From: Alphaproteobacteria bacterium
GTDB taxonomy: Bacteria; Pseudomonadota; Alphaproteobacteria; UBA6615
Length of the DNA stretch: 64,000 nt
Direction: 5' to 3'
NCBI GenBank assembly: GCA_039980135.1
Contig: JBDXCV010000003.1
Location: 434,001-498,000 of the forward strand
Shown: piece by piece, positions 35,344 to 45,084 of the stretch
How the letters are laid out: each line of letters starts with the position of its first letter
Position numbering within the stretch: the stretch's first letter is position 1
Translations under genes and position numbers: made by a program
The notes under the pieces: model-generated
Told to the model about the DNA's origin: nothing
Database searches by the model: none
Seen by the model: only the letters and a program-made list of their open reading frames with translations

Positions 35344-36625
35344 TTCACAGCGGAATCTCGACCGCAAGTCCGTGGCGGGTTGGTGCACCTATGACTGGGC
35401 CAATTCGCCCTTCCCCGCGATCGTCCTGACTTTCGTCATCCCGGCCTACTTTACCCAGGCCGTGGTCGGTGATCCTGCGACCGCGACCACCTGGTGGGCG
35501 ATCATGACCGGGACGGCGGCGCTCGCGATCGCGATCCTCAGCCCCATACTCGGCGCCGTCGCGGATCAGGGCCGTCGCCGCAAGCCGTGGCTCGGGGTCT
35601 TCACGATCATCATGGCGCTGGGCTCGGCCCTGCTCTGGTTCGTCCAGCCGGTCCCGACCGACGCAATGTTGCTGCTGGTCCTCGTGGGGGTCAGCATCGT
35701 CGCGTTTGAATTGTCGATGGTGTTCTACAACGCGTTGTTGCCCACGCTCGTACCGCAAAACTGGCTCGGGCGAATTTCGGGCTGGGCCTGGGGGCTTGGC
35801 TACTTCGGTGGCGTCGGCGGCCTGCTGCTTGTGCTGTTCGGCTTTGTGCTGGCAGACCCGCTGCCATTTGGCCTGGATGGCTCCCGGGCCGAGCATATCC
35901 GGCTCTCGGGTCCGATCGTCGCGCTCTGGCTATTGGTCTTCTGCCTGCCGTTGTTCATCTGGACGCGCGATCCGCGTGGGCGTGGCCTGACGGCTGGTGC
36001 TGCGGTACGGGCGGGCCTCTGGGAACTGCGCACCACCCTCGCCGGTCTGCGCGCGCACCCACAATTGTGGCGTTATCTGCTGGCGCGCATGATCTTCACC
36101 GACGGGCTGAACACGCTGTTTGCGTTTGGTGGGGTTTTCGCCGCGGGGACGTTCGGGATGCCCGTCGCGGAGGTGATCATGTTCGGCCTGATCCTGAATG
36201 TGACGGCGGGGACCGGCGCCTTCGCGTTCGGCTGGATCGACGACCGGATCGGTGCGAAGCGAACCGTTCTTCTGGGGCTCTGCGGGCTCGTGATCGTGGG
36301 TGTGCCGCTGTTGCTGGTCGAGTCCAAGCTCGCCTTTATTGTTCTCGGCTCGATCCTCGGCATTTTCTTCGGACCGGTCCAGGCGGCCAGTCGCTCGCTG
36401 ATGGCGCGCATTATTCCCGAAGGAACCGAGGGCGAGATGTTCGGTCTCTATGCGCTTTCAGGCAAGGCCACGGCGTTCGTCGGCCCCTGGCTGGTCGCCC
36501 TGATCACGGCGATCACCGGCAGTCAGCGCTGGGGGATGGCGAGCGTCCTGCCGTTCCTTGTCATCGGCGGGCTGCTGCTCTGGCTGACCGTGCGCGATGT
36601 CCCGCCCGACCGCCAGAGCCGCTAG
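35333..36625 (+). CDS. MFS transporter, UMF1 (Atg22-like) family
   Basis: 430 residues and 12 membrane helices. The UMF1 signature near the start is WCTYDWANSPFPAIVLTFVI; the helix 2-3 loop reads GAVADQGRRRKPWL. Bacterial members are putative efflux permeases of unknown substrate; yeast Atg22 exports amino acids from the vacuole. It overlaps the second EamA gene by 11 bp; start codons at 35324 and 35333 are both possible, and the second has GGGG at a suitable distance. Confidence 0.9.
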   Translation: MAADSQRNLDRKSVAGWCTYDWANSPFPAIVLTFVIPAYFTQAVVGDPATATTWWAIMTGTAALAIAILSPILGAVADQGRRRKPWLGVFTIIMALGSALLWFVQPVPTDAMLLLVLVGVSIVAFELSMVFYNALLPTLVPQNWLGRISGWAWGLGYFGGVGGLLLVLFGFVLADPLPFGLDGSRAEHIRLSGPIVALWLLVFCLPLFIWTRDPRGRGLTAGAAVRAGLWELRTTLAGLRAHPQLWRYLLARMIFTDGLNTLFAFGGVFAAGTFGMPVAEVIMFGLILNVTAGTGAFAFGWIDDRIGAKRTVLLGLCGLVIVGVPLLLVESKLAFIVLGSILGIFFGPVQAASRSLMARIIPEGTEGEMFGLYALSGKATAFVGPWLVALITAITGSQRWGMASVLPFLVIGGLLLWLTVRDVPPDRQSR

Positions 36626-36642
36626 TCCGCATACCCGCGGGC

Positions 36643-38229
36643 CTAGTGCCGGAAATGGCGCATGCCCGTGAAGACCATCACGATACCGGCTTCGTCGGCC
36701 GCCGCGATGACCTCGTCGTCGCGCACCGAGCCGCCGGGCTGGATCACCGCCGTCGCGCCGGCCTCCACCGTGGTCAGGAGCCCGTCGGGGAACGGGAAGA
36801 ACGCATCTGATGCGGCCACGGAACCGGTCGTCAGACGTTCGGTCTCGCCCGCCGCCTCGGCGGCTTCGCCCGACTTGTGGGCGGCGATGCGGGCCGCGTC
36901 GACGCGGCTCATCTGGCCTGCCCCGATGCCGACCGTGGCGCCGTCTTTGGCATAGACGATAGTGTTCGATTTCACATGCTTGCCGACGGTGAAGGCGAAC
37001 AGCATGTCCGCGATCTCCTGGTCGCTCGGCTGGCGTTTGGTGACGATCTTCAGATCGTCGCGGGTGATGTGCCCGGCATCGCGGTCCTGGAGCAGGAACC
37101 CGCCAGCCAGCGGCTTCAGCAGGCGTCCGGCTGCGCGCGGGTCGGGCATCTCGCCGGTGAGTAGCAGCCGTAGGTTTTCCTTCCCGGCAAACACGGCGCG
37201 GGCATCGGTGTCGGCGGCGGGGGCGATGACCACCTCTGTGAAAATTTCCGTGATCGCCTCGGCCAGCGCGCCGTCGAGTGGGCGGTTGGCGGCGACGATG
37301 CCCCCGAAGGCGCTGACCGGATCGCATTTGCGTGCCGCGCGATATGTCGCGACCAGATCGTCCCCGGTGGCGACGCCGCAGGGGTTGGCATGCTTGATGA
37401 TGGCAATCGAGGGGGCGTCGAATTCGGCCACCAACTCGAAGGCCGCATCCGCGTCACCCAGATTATTGTAGCTGAGTTCCTTGCCCTGGATCTGTTCGGC
37501 CTGGGCCACGCCGGGCCGCGGTGCACCGCCGATGTAGAGCGCGGCCTCCTGATGGGGGTTTTCGCCGTAACGCAGGACGCTGGCGCGGCGACCAGCGGTC
37601 ACATGGGTTTCGGGAAAGGCGTCTCCGAGTTCGCCCGACAGCCAGGTCGTGATGGCGCCGTCATAGGCCGCGGTCCGGGCGTAGGCCTTGGCCGCGAGGC
37701 TGCGGCGGAGATCAGGCGGGAGTGCGCCTTTGTTGGCATCGAGGGCCGAGATCACGTCGTCATAGTCCCCCGGGTCCGTGACCACTGCGACATGGGCGTG
37801 GTTCTTCGCCGCCGCCCGGATCATCGCCGGGCCGCCGATGTCGATATTCTCGACGCAATCGTCATAGCCGGCGCCGGATGCGACGGTGGCCTCGAAGGGG
37901 TAGAGGTTGATAACGATCAGGTCGATGGGCCCGATTCCGTGTTCGGCCATCGCGGCCTGGTCGTCGGGATGGTCGCGCCGGGCGAGGATGCCACCGTGGA
38001 TCTTCGGGTGCAGGGTCTTGACCCGTCCGTCCATGATCTCGGGGAAGCCAGTGTGGTCGGCGACCTCGATGACGGGGATGCCCGCCGCGGCGAGCGCCTT
38101 GGCGGAACCACCCGTGGACAGGATTTCAACACCGTGCCCGGTGAGCGCCTGGCCGAGTTCGGCGAGACGGGACTTGTCGGAGACAGAGATGATTGCACGC
38201 GTGATCGGCGTGTCGTGATTGCTTGGCAC
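36643..38229 (-). CDS. purH: Bifunctional AICAR formyltransferase/IMP cyclohydrolase PurH
   Basis: 528 residues, normal length. It catalyses the last two steps of IMP synthesis. The N-terminal cyclohydrolase has [12 protein letters not shown] and [15 protein letters not shown]; the transformylase has [32 protein letters not shown] and the C-terminal GMRHFRH. The start is GTG at 38227-38229 with AAGGA upstream. It converges with the UMF1 transporter (18-bp gap). Confidence 0.98.
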   Translation of the reverse strand: MPSNHDTPITRAIISVSDKSRLAELGQALTGHGVEILSTGGSAKALAAAGIPVIEVADHTGFPEIMDGRVKTLHPKIHGGILARRDHPDDQAAMAEHGIGPIDLIVINLYPFEATVASGAGYDDCVENIDIGGPAMIRAAAKNHAHVAVVTDPGDYDDVISALDANKGALPPDLRRSLAAKAYARTAAYDGAITTWLSGELGDAFPETHVTAGRRASVLRYGENPHQEAALYIGGAPRPGVAQAEQIQGKELSYNNLGDADAAFELVAEFDAPSIAIIKHANPCGVATGDDLVATYRAARKCDPVSAFGGIVAANRPLDGALAEAITEIFTEVVIAPAADTDARAVFAGKENLRLLLTGEMPDPRAAGRLLKPLAGGFLLQDRDAGHITRDDLKIVTKRQPSDQEIADMLFAFTVGKHVKSNTIVYAKDGATVGIGAGQMSRVDAARIAAHKSGEAAEAAGETERLTTGSVAASDAFFPFPDGLLTTVEAGATAVIQPGGSVRDDEVIAAADEAGIVMVFTGMRHFRH

Positions 38230-38290
38230 CGGTCTGGTTGTCCTTCATTAAGTGCTTGAGGTGGAGGTTCTATCCGGGCCAGGGGTGAAC

Positions 38291-40207
38291 CTATTGCGCC
38301 GACGCGGCGCCGGTGTCGGGTGCGCCGGACTGAAATTCCGGCACCAGATGGGTCAACAGGCTGCGGCAGCTGTCATTGTTGTTCTCGCGCGCGGCGGCGC
38401 AGATCTCATCGATGGCACGCTCCAGAACTTCGCGGTCGGCGACGCGCGGCGTCGCGAGACGGATGGCGGCGTTGCCGGTCGGTGCCAGGCTCTCGGCGTC
38501 GTGGAAGAGCTCTTCATGGAGTTTCTCACCGGCGCGCAATCCGACATAGGTGATGTCTATATCCTCATGGGGTCGCTTGCCAGCGAGGCGGATCATCTGT
38601 TCGGCGAGGTCGAGAATTTTGACCGGCTCGCCCATGTCGAGCACCATGATTCCGCCGGCCGCCGTATTCTCGGATCGGCTGAGGGTCGAGGCCTGGAGTA
38701 CCAGTTCGACGGCCTCGCGGGTGGTCATGAAATAGCGGGTGATATCCGGGTGGGTCACCGTGATCGGCCCGCCGGCGGCGAGCTGGCGCTCGAACAGCGG
38801 CACCACCGAACCGGTCGAGCCCAGAACATTGCCGAACCGGACCGTCAGAAAGCGGCAGCCGTCTTCGCCGCGGGCGCGATCGAGCGCCTGGCAATAGCTC
38901 TCCGCCACCCGCTTGGTCGCGCCCATCGCGCTCGACGGGTTGACCGCCTTGTCTGTCGAAATCAGGACCATGATCCGGGCGCCATGCTCGTGGCACAGAT
39001 CAGCGACGTTGCGGGACCCGGCGATGTTGGTCTGCACGGCTTCGGCGACATGTTCCTCGACAATCGGGACATGTTTCAGGGCGGCGGCGTGGAAGACGAG
39101 CTCGGGTTTGAGCCCGGCGAAAACCGATGCCATGGCGGTCGGGCTGCGGACATCGGCGAGGTGGGCATGCCGGGTGATGTCCGGTGCCAGCTCGGCGATT
39201 TCGAGATCGATCGAGTAGAGATTGAATTCCGAGCTGTCGACAAGCGCGAGCTCGGCGGGTTCCAGTGCGACGATCTGGCGGGCGAGTTCGCCGCCGATGG
39301 TGCCGCCCGCGCCGGTAATCAGGACCCGACGACCGGCAACCAGAGTCTGCATGGCGGGGCGATCCAGGACCGCCTGGGGGCGACCCAGCAGGTCTTCGAC
39401 GGCAACCGGTTTTACCTCGATCTCGTCCCCCAGCCCGGCCTGGAATGCCGTGAGCCGCGGCAAGCGGGCCATGGTCATGCCCTGGGCCTCCGCCAGATCG
39501 AGCAGTTTCCGCATCAGGGCGGGATCGAGCCCGGCCTTTGTGACGATCAGGCGCTGGGGACGTTCGCCGCGCAGGGCAATCCGGCGCATGATCGCATCGA
39601 GATCATCGGGTGTGCCCAACACGGTCACGTCGCGTATCTGGCGACCGACGCGGCGGCCTTTTTCATCGAGCACACCGACGATCCGGTACGCGGCGCCGGG
39701 TTGGCGGCGAATGGCGCGGATGAAAGTCTCGGCCTCATCGCCCGCACCCATCAGGAGCACGGGAATGCCGGGTTTTCCGCTGCTGTCCGCCGAAAGCTCG
39801 AAATGCCGATCCTTGACCAGGCGGTAGATGAAGCGGGGCCCGCCGAGCAGGGCCATCAGGACAAACCAGTTGATCGCCGGCAGGGAGCGCGGCAGGAACT
39901 CCGACCGCGAGACGACGAACAGGATCAGGGAGAAAACCAGAACCGCCAGGGTCACTGCCTTGGTGATCTGGATCAGGTCGTTCATCGACGCGTAGCGCCA
40001 GATGCCCTTGTAGAGGCCCATGGGCAGGAAGATCGCGGCTGCGATGACCGCGAACATTGCCGTGCCCTGAAGGATGAAATCGATCGGCACGGAATCGATC
40101 GACTGTCCCATGCGCAGCCACAGCGACAATGGCAGCGAAACCGCCGCCATGAAGATGTCGTGCGCATAGGCGATATTCGCCCGACTCAGTCGAATTTTTC
40201 CGCGCAT
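38291..40207 (-). CDS. FlaA1/WbpM-like nucleotide-sugar 4,6-dehydratase (membrane-anchored long form)
   Basis: 638 residues: an N-terminal membrane part with four helices, a first nucleotide-binding-like domain (VLLMGAGDEAE near 150), then the extended short-chain dehydrogenase domain opening RVLITGAGGTIGGELARQ near 300. The triad in ISTDKAVNPSSAMGATKR is Ser-Met-Lys, as in UDP-GlcNAc 4,6-dehydratases such as WbpM, rather than Ser-Tyr-Lys. It makes 4-keto-6-deoxy sugars (precursors of QuiNAc, FucNAc or bacillosamine). Bordetella wlbL encodes a homologue next to wlbABCD. It is the last gene of the polysaccharide run. Confidence 0.92.
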   Translation of the reverse strand: MRGKIRLSRANIAYAHDIFMAAVSLPLSLWLRMGQSIDSVPIDFILQGTAMFAVIAAAIFLPMGLYKGIWRYASMNDLIQITKAVTLAVLVFSLILFVVSRSEFLPRSLPAINWFVLMALLGGPRFIYRLVKDRHFELSADSSGKPGIPVLLMGAGDEAETFIRAIRRQPGAAYRIVGVLDEKGRRVGRQIRDVTVLGTPDDLDAIMRRIALRGERPQRLIVTKAGLDPALMRKLLDLAEAQGMTMARLPRLTAFQAGLGDEIEVKPVAVEDLLGRPQAVLDRPAMQTLVAGRRVLITGAGGTIGGELARQIVALEPAELALVDSSEFNLYSIDLEIAELAPDITRHAHLADVRSPTAMASVFAGLKPELVFHAAALKHVPIVEEHVAEAVQTNIAGSRNVADLCHEHGARIMVLISTDKAVNPSSAMGATKRVAESYCQALDRARGEDGCRFLTVRFGNVLGSTGSVVPLFERQLAAGGPITVTHPDITRYFMTTREAVELVLQASTLSRSENTAAGGIMVLDMGEPVKILDLAEQMIRLAGKRPHEDIDITYVGLRAGEKLHEELFHDAESLAPTGNAAIRLATPRVADREVLERAIDEICAAARENNNDSCRSLLTHLVPEFQSGAPDTGAASAQ

Positions 40208-40293
40208 GAACGGGCCCCGTTGGATAGCCCGCTTATACCATTCCGGAGACTCGGGCCAAGACTCCCATCATGCGATGGGCGTGGATTACTCGA

Positions 40294-41352
40294 TCAATTC
40301 TTCGTCGCGTCGCGCGGGCCCGCAAGCCAGGCCAGGAGCAGGACGACCAGTATCCCCGCCGCGAGCAATGCGAGCCACGCCAACAGCGTGCCGGGGCCCG
40401 CCAGGACGCTAATCACCGCCAGGACGACCAACAGCAGGTTGGTGACCGCAATCGCGGTGCTGACACGGGCGTGGGAGAGGCCCTGCTTGATCGCCGCCTG
40501 GTAGAAATGATCACGATGGGCGTGCCAGAACTTCTCCCCCCGCGCAATCCGGCGGAACAGCGTGATGGTCGCGTCGGCGAGATAGTAGAGCGGCAGAATG
40601 GCCGCCGCCTGCCAGAGCCCGTTTGCCGCGAGCGAGAGCAACAGCCAGCCGAGCAGATAGCCGAGGGGCACGCTGCCGCTGTCGCCGAGGAAAATCCGCG
40701 CCGGGGGCCAGTTCCAGACGAGAAAGCCGATGGCCGCCGCCGCGACGGTGAGCGCCTGACCGTGGGTCTGGTCGAGGGGTTGCGAACCGACAACGCCGAT
40801 CAGGAAAAGCCCGACGCCGATCGCGACGGCCTCGACCCCGCTGATGCCGTCGATCCCGTCCATGAAATTGAACAGGTTCATGAACCAAACCCAGCCGATC
40901 GCCGCAACGAGCGCATCGATCGGGCCGGGCAGCAGACCCTGGAAAACCGCCCCTTCGATCAGGAATACACCGACCAGCGCCGCAAAAAACTGGGCGGCGA
41001 GCCGAGGTAGTGGCCCGATCGTCATGAGGTCGTCGATCCACGACACGCCGGCGAGCAGCAGGGCGGCCAGGGGGATCATCCATTGGGAAATCGCGGCACC
41101 GTCCGTCGGTGAAGAGGTGGGCAAGAAGAACGCGATGGCGACCCAGGCCGGCAACAGGGCCGCCAGAACACCCAGCCCGCCGCCGCGCGGTGTGGGGGCG
41201 TCGTGGGAGCTGCGTGCGTTGGGCCGGTCGAGGATGTCGTGGCGCAAGAGTTGAATCCGGACCAGCCCGACCAACGCGGTGGATGCGAGCGCCGTGGCGG
41301 CGGCGATGATAGCGAGAGTCCAGATCACGTCTTGGCTTCCACGAGGCGGCAT
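40294..41352 (-). CDS. Undecaprenyl-phosphate sugar-phosphate transferase (WecA/MraY-like GT4 family)
   Basis: 352 residues with about ten membrane helices. Family motifs are DRPNARSSHDAPTPRGGGLG, NLFNFMDGIDGISGVEAV, IFLGDSGSVPLGYLLG and HRDHFYQAA. Enzymes of this kind start glycan synthesis by transferring a HexNAc-1-phosphate to the lipid carrier. A GTG 24 bp downstream of the ATG is an alternative start. The gene lies next to the dehydratase, a pairing that is common in O-antigen and exopolysaccharide loci. Confidence 0.92.
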   Translation of the reverse strand: MPPRGSQDVIWTLAIIAAATALASTALVGLVRIQLLRHDILDRPNARSSHDAPTPRGGGLGVLAALLPAWVAIAFFLPTSSPTDGAAISQWMIPLAALLLAGVSWIDDLMTIGPLPRLAAQFFAALVGVFLIEGAVFQGLLPGPIDALVAAIGWVWFMNLFNFMDGIDGISGVEAVAIGVGLFLIGVVGSQPLDQTHGQALTVAAAAIGFLVWNWPPARIFLGDSGSVPLGYLLGWLLLSLAANGLWQAAAILPLYYLADATITLFRRIARGEKFWHAHRDHFYQAAIKQGLSHARVSTAIAVTNLLLVVLAVISVLAGPGTLLAWLALLAAGILVVLLLAWLAGPRDATKN

Positions 41353-41386
41353 TCGGCTGGGTCGTTCGATCCTGCTTGTAACGGCA

Positions 41387-41416
41387 AAAACAAAGGCCCG
41401 GCAAGGTGCCGGGCCT
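41387..41416 (-). terminator. Rho-independent terminator after the GT4 gene
   Basis: AGGCCCGGC (41394-41402) pairs with GCCGGGCCT (41408-41416) with a five-base loop; on the minus strand it is followed by TTGTTTTTG. It separates the 41441-49064 operon from the WecA-like gene, which lies inside its own short unit. Confidence 0.85.
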
Positions 41417-41440
41417 GGATTTGGCGGTCTGTACGGGAAA

Positions 41441-42580
41441 TCAGGTCGTGCGCAGGCCGAGATGGTCGAGCTGTCGGTCGATCACGAGGCGTTCGTCATA
41501 CAGGCGGCGTCCACGTTCCAGTCCAGCGGCCCCCAGGGCCTGGCGGCGTGCGGGGTCCTGCGCCAGGGCTTGCAGGGCGCGGGCCAATGCGGCCGCGTCA
41601 CGGACCGGCACGAGCAGCCCGGTTTCCCCGTCGACAACTTCCTCGCGGCTGCCGCGAACATCGGTGGCCACGACCGGGAGCCCGGTCAGCATCGCCTCAA
41701 TGATGGAGCGCGGCATGCCTTCGCGGTGGGAGGGCAGGGTGAAGATATCGGCGGCGCGCATGAGGTCCGCCATGTCGTCGCGGTAGCCGAGAAAGCGAAT
41801 GCGGTCCCGCAAGGCAGGGTCTGCCTCGATCTCCCGGATCGCGTCGTTGATCCCTGCCGCATGGTCGCTGCTCAGCCGGGCGCCGACGGCCCAGAGTTCG
41901 GCATCCACATTGCGCATGGCGGAGACCAGTTCGCCATAGCCTTTCTCGGCGACCAGGCGCCCGGCCATGAGAATGACCAGCCGGTCGTCTGCGGTGCCGA
42001 TTGCCGCGCGGGTGGCGGAACGCGCCGCCGGATCGTCGGACGGCTTGAAGACCTCCGGGTCGCTGCCGTTGCCGATGGCCAGTATGTCGCCCGTCCGGCA
42101 CAGGCCGAGGCGTCGCGCCGTTCGGGCGTCTTCTTCCGACTGGGTCATGAGCGTGTGGGTGAACCGACCGGCGAACCATTCGGCCGCAATATGGGCCTGG
42201 CGGCGGGGCAGCGGCATGTTCTCGTGAAAGTAAAAACCGTGCGCGGTGTAGACGATCCGGGGCACACCGGCGCGGGCGGCGGCGAGACGCCCGACGAACG
42301 CCGCGACGGGCGTATGCACATGAACGATATCGAACTTCTCGCGGCGAAAGAGATCGCGAAGTGCCTTCCCGCCGCGCCAGTTGCGGGCCGGATTGGCGGA
42401 TCGTGTCAGCGGTACCGTTTCGATGCGAAACCCGTCTGCCCGGACTGACGCGATCAGGTTGCCGTCGGCGCAAACCCCAACGACGTCATGGCCCTGCTCG
42501 CGCATCGCCCGCATGAGCGGGTGCAGCAGATGGTAGAGCGTGAAGTCCACCGTACAGAGCTGACAGATCTTTTGCGGCAT
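41441..42580 (-). CDS. Glycosyltransferase family 4 protein
   Basis: 379 residues with the GT-B fold. The acceptor domain begins KICQLCTVDFTLYHLLHPLM, and the donor domain has the GT4 signature SHREGMPRSIIEAMLTGLPV with both glutamates of the EX7E motif. It transfers an activated sugar to the growing lipid-linked glycan at the cytoplasmic membrane face. Sugar and linkage cannot be predicted. The ATG start is well placed ahead of the first strand. Confidence 0.9.
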   Translation of the reverse strand: MPQKICQLCTVDFTLYHLLHPLMRAMREQGHDVVGVCADGNLIASVRADGFRIETVPLTRSANPARNWRGGKALRDLFRREKFDIVHVHTPVAAFVGRLAAARAGVPRIVYTAHGFYFHENMPLPRRQAHIAAEWFAGRFTHTLMTQSEEDARTARRLGLCRTGDILAIGNGSDPEVFKPSDDPAARSATRAAIGTADDRLVILMAGRLVAEKGYGELVSAMRNVDAELWAVGARLSSDHAAGINDAIREIEADPALRDRIRFLGYRDDMADLMRAADIFTLPSHREGMPRSIIEAMLTGLPVVATDVRGSREEVVDGETGLLVPVRDAAALARALQALAQDPARRQALGAAGLERGRRLYDERLVIDRQLDHLGLRTT

Positions 42581-42664
42581 CGTGGTTTTGCGAACTCGAT
42601 CGTCGACGATATCTGAGCGTATCGGCTGGTGACGGCGATGCTGCCGCCAGCCGTCGTGGATAAG

Positions 42665-43906
42665 CTAGGCCGGGTCGGGCGGTACGCCCGCTCGGGTCGG
42701 TGTCACCAGGGCCGTCATTACAATAGCGAACAATGCCAGGCAGGAAAGCCACCAGCCCTGCCAGATTCCGAAACTCAGCTCGGCGTTGACGAACGCCGCT
42801 GCCACGGCGGCGCATGCGGCCGACCGCTCGAACGTCCCCGCGACGCCGCGCCGGATTGCCAGAACGGCGCTGGCAAACAGGCCGGCGAGGATGAGGGCGC
42901 CGGGAACCCCGAGCTCGAGCCAGGCCTGGATGAGGGCGTTGTGGGGATGCAGGGGCAGGGCGTCGACTGCGCGGGATCCGAGATTGGGGGCGTCATCGAC
43001 GGAGACAATCTGCCCGCTGCCGACGCTGCGTGCCGCATCGAGCCCCCAGCCGATGATAGGCTGGGCGAGCACACGTTCGGAGGCAAACTCCCAGATCGCC
43101 ATACGATGCAGCTGCGAGAACTCGCTATACCCGAGACCGCGTACCAGATCCGTCACGATCGGTGTGAGTTCCGCGATGAAGGGGATCATGATGAGCGACG
43201 CGGCCACGGTCGCCAGCAATAGGGTGAATGCCAGGCGCGGCAGGAACCATGCGACGGCGAAGAATCCGGCGCCGACGATGAGCGCCAGGAAGGGTGAGCC
43301 GGGCTGGAGTTGCGAAATCACGAAACCCGACACCAATATGAGCACGGCAGCTCCCAACCAGCCGAAACGTCGCCAGACGGGAACGATGGCGACCCACGCG
43401 GCGATGGAAATCACGCTCGAGGCGCGGTTCAGTTCGAACAGATTCTTGACCGGATTTTTTTCGAAGCCGTTCAGGGCGCCGTGCACGAGGCCGCCGGTCG
43501 CCAGCTCGAACAGCATGAACAGCAAGCCGAAGGCGACGCCGGCGATGACAAAGGATTCGAGGGTCTTTCGGCCGGCCGGATCGAGGCTGACCGCCGCAGA
43601 CAGCAGGAAAATCGTACCGCCGGCGATCAGGAACAGGCGCAGGGCCTGCGAAGCGCTTCGATCCGGGACGATCGACCAGACCATGCTTATGGCACCCCAG
43701 ACCACGAGTGCGGCCAGAAGCCAGGTGACTGTCCGGTGCAGGCGCGGCCACTCGCCCCGACCTGCGCATCCGAGGATCGCGGCGAATGCCGCCAAGGCTG
43801 CAATGATGGAAAGCCAGAGGGGCTGCAAGGCCGCGACGGGAACAATTAAAACCGCGGCCACAGACAGGATGGCGTAGGCGGGAAGGTATCGCTGAAGGGC
43901 ATGCAT
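42665..43906 (-). CDS. O-antigen polymerase/ligase (Wzy/WaaL-type) membrane protein
   Basis: 413 residues with about 12 hydrophobic segments and a large periplasmic loop containing HPHNALIQAWLELGVPGALI, the motif of the Wzy_C / WaaL family. Such proteins join repeat units in the periplasm or ligate the glycan to lipid A core. Presence of a WecA-like initiator and glycosyltransferases favours Wzy-dependent synthesis. The ATG at 43904-43906 was preferred to an upstream in-frame codon. Confidence 0.85.
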   Translation of the reverse strand: MHALQRYLPAYAILSVAAVLIVPVAALQPLWLSIIAALAAFAAILGCAGRGEWPRLHRTVTWLLAALVVWGAISMVWSIVPDRSASQALRLFLIAGGTIFLLSAAVSLDPAGRKTLESFVIAGVAFGLLFMLFELATGGLVHGALNGFEKNPVKNLFELNRASSVISIAAWVAIVPVWRRFGWLGAAVLILVSGFVISQLQPGSPFLALIVGAGFFAVAWFLPRLAFTLLLATVAASLIMIPFIAELTPIVTDLVRGLGYSEFSQLHRMAIWEFASERVLAQPIIGWGLDAARSVGSGQIVSVDDAPNLGSRAVDALPLHPHNALIQAWLELGVPGALILAGLFASAVLAIRRGVAGTFERSAACAAVAAAFVNAELSFGIWQGWWLSCLALFAIVMTALVTPTRAGVPPDPA

Positions 43907-43965
43907 GGGTGACGCCCTTGTGCCGGAAAACACGTTAGGCGGCAAGGCGGGTCCCGGGGCGCCAA

Positions 43966-45066
43966 TCAGGCGCCGGAATTGGCAATATCCGCCAGATGTT
44001 CAGCGGTCCGCTGCGCGGCTGTGCCGCCGCCATAAATGTCGTCGGGCGCGTCGGTCGGTTTTTCACGCATAGCGTTTTCTACGCCGGAGACGATCGCGTC
44101 GGTGTCGCCCGGCGGGACGAGGCGATTCCAGCCGCATTCGACCAGCTCAACCCATTCGGTCTCGGTGCGCACGGTGATGCAAGGCACCCGGTGGAAGAAG
44201 GCCTCCTTCTGGACGCCGCCGGAATCGGTGACGATCGCGACCGCGTGGCGTTCGAGGGCCTGCATGTCGAGATAGCCGGCCGGCGGAATTCGCTGTACGT
44301 CCGAGAGGCGATCTTCGAGGCCGAACTCGGCCAGCCGCGCTGTCGTGCGGGGGTGGATCGGCATGACGACGGGCCGGTCATGCGCCAGCACGGACAAGGC
44401 ATCGGCGATGGCCGTCAGCCGCTCGCGCGAATCGGTGTTCTCGGCGCGGTGGATGGTGGCAAGGATGAAGGTCCCCGGCTCCCGCGAAAGTCGTGCGAGG
44501 ATATCGCTGTCCCGCTCGGCACGGGCACCATAGTAAAGCGACGCGTCATACATGACGTCGCCGACCAGATGGATGTGCCGGGGGTCGATGCCCTCACGGG
44601 CGAGATTCGTATCGGCGGTGACGGTCGGCGTGAAAAGATGCGCGCTCAGATGATCGGTCAGCACCCGGTTGATCTCTTCGGGCATGGCGCGGTTGAACGA
44701 GCGCATCCCCGCCTCGACATGGGCGATGGGGATGTTGAGCTTCGCGGCGGTGAGCGCGCCGGCCAGCGTGCTGTTGGTGTCGCCATAGACGAGCACCAGT
44801 CCGGGGTCTTCCTCGAGGAGGACTGATTCAAGGCCCTCCAGCATGCGGGCGGTCTGGCTGGCGTGGGACCCGCCGCCGATTCCCAGCGCGTGCTCGGGCG
44901 GGGCGATCTCGAGCTCGTCGAAGAAGATATCCGACATGTCAGCGTCATAGTGCTGGCCGGTATGGACGAGCACCTCGGCGATGCCGGAATGTTCGCGCAG
45001 CCGGTGCGACACGATCGCGGCCTTGATGAACTGGGGCCTGGCGCCGACGATGGTGACGATTTTCAT
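43966..45066 (-). CDS. wlbD: UDP-GlcNAc3NAcA 2-epimerase (WbpI/WlbD-like), WecB superfamily
   Basis: 366 residues of the nonhydrolysing UDP-HexNAc 2-epimerase family. The N-terminus IVGARPQFIKAAIVSHRLRE and the stretch VHTGQHYDADMSDIFFDEL resemble WbpI and WlbD more than WecB. VLVYGDTNSTLAGALTA and HVEAGMRSFNRAMPEEINR are the active-site blocks. It would turn UDP-2,3-diacetamido-glucuronate into the mannuronate form. This assignment depends on the upstream wlbABC-like genes, with which it is in one operon; a plain UDP-GlcNAc epimerase (WecB) is the alternative. Confidence 0.85.
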   Translation of the reverse strand: MKIVTIVGARPQFIKAAIVSHRLREHSGIAEVLVHTGQHYDADMSDIFFDELEIAPPEHALGIGGGSHASQTARMLEGLESVLLEEDPGLVLVYGDTNSTLAGALTAAKLNIPIAHVEAGMRSFNRAMPEEINRVLTDHLSAHLFTPTVTADTNLAREGIDPRHIHLVGDVMYDASLYYGARAERDSDILARLSREPGTFILATIHRAENTDSRERLTAIADALSVLAHDRPVVMPIHPRTTARLAEFGLEDRLSDVQRIPPAGYLDMQALERHAVAIVTDSGGVQKEAFFHRVPCITVRTETEWVELVECGWNRLVPPGDTDAIVSGVENAMREKPTDAPDDIYGGGTAAQRTAEHLADIANSGA

Positions 45067-45084
45067 TCGGGAATCCGGAGACGC

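Noticed and set aside
38252-40504. A 750-codon plus-strand frame opposite the dehydratase gene
   Set aside because: Shadow of the FlaA1-like gene; no recognisable domain and spans the true gene's promoter side.
43966-45066. Plain UDP-GlcNAc 2-epimerase WecB for ManNAc synthesis
   Set aside because: The N-terminal GARPQFIKAA and VHTGQHYD blocks and the wlbABC context fit WbpI/WlbD better; no UDP-ManNAc dehydrogenase (WecC) is adjacent.
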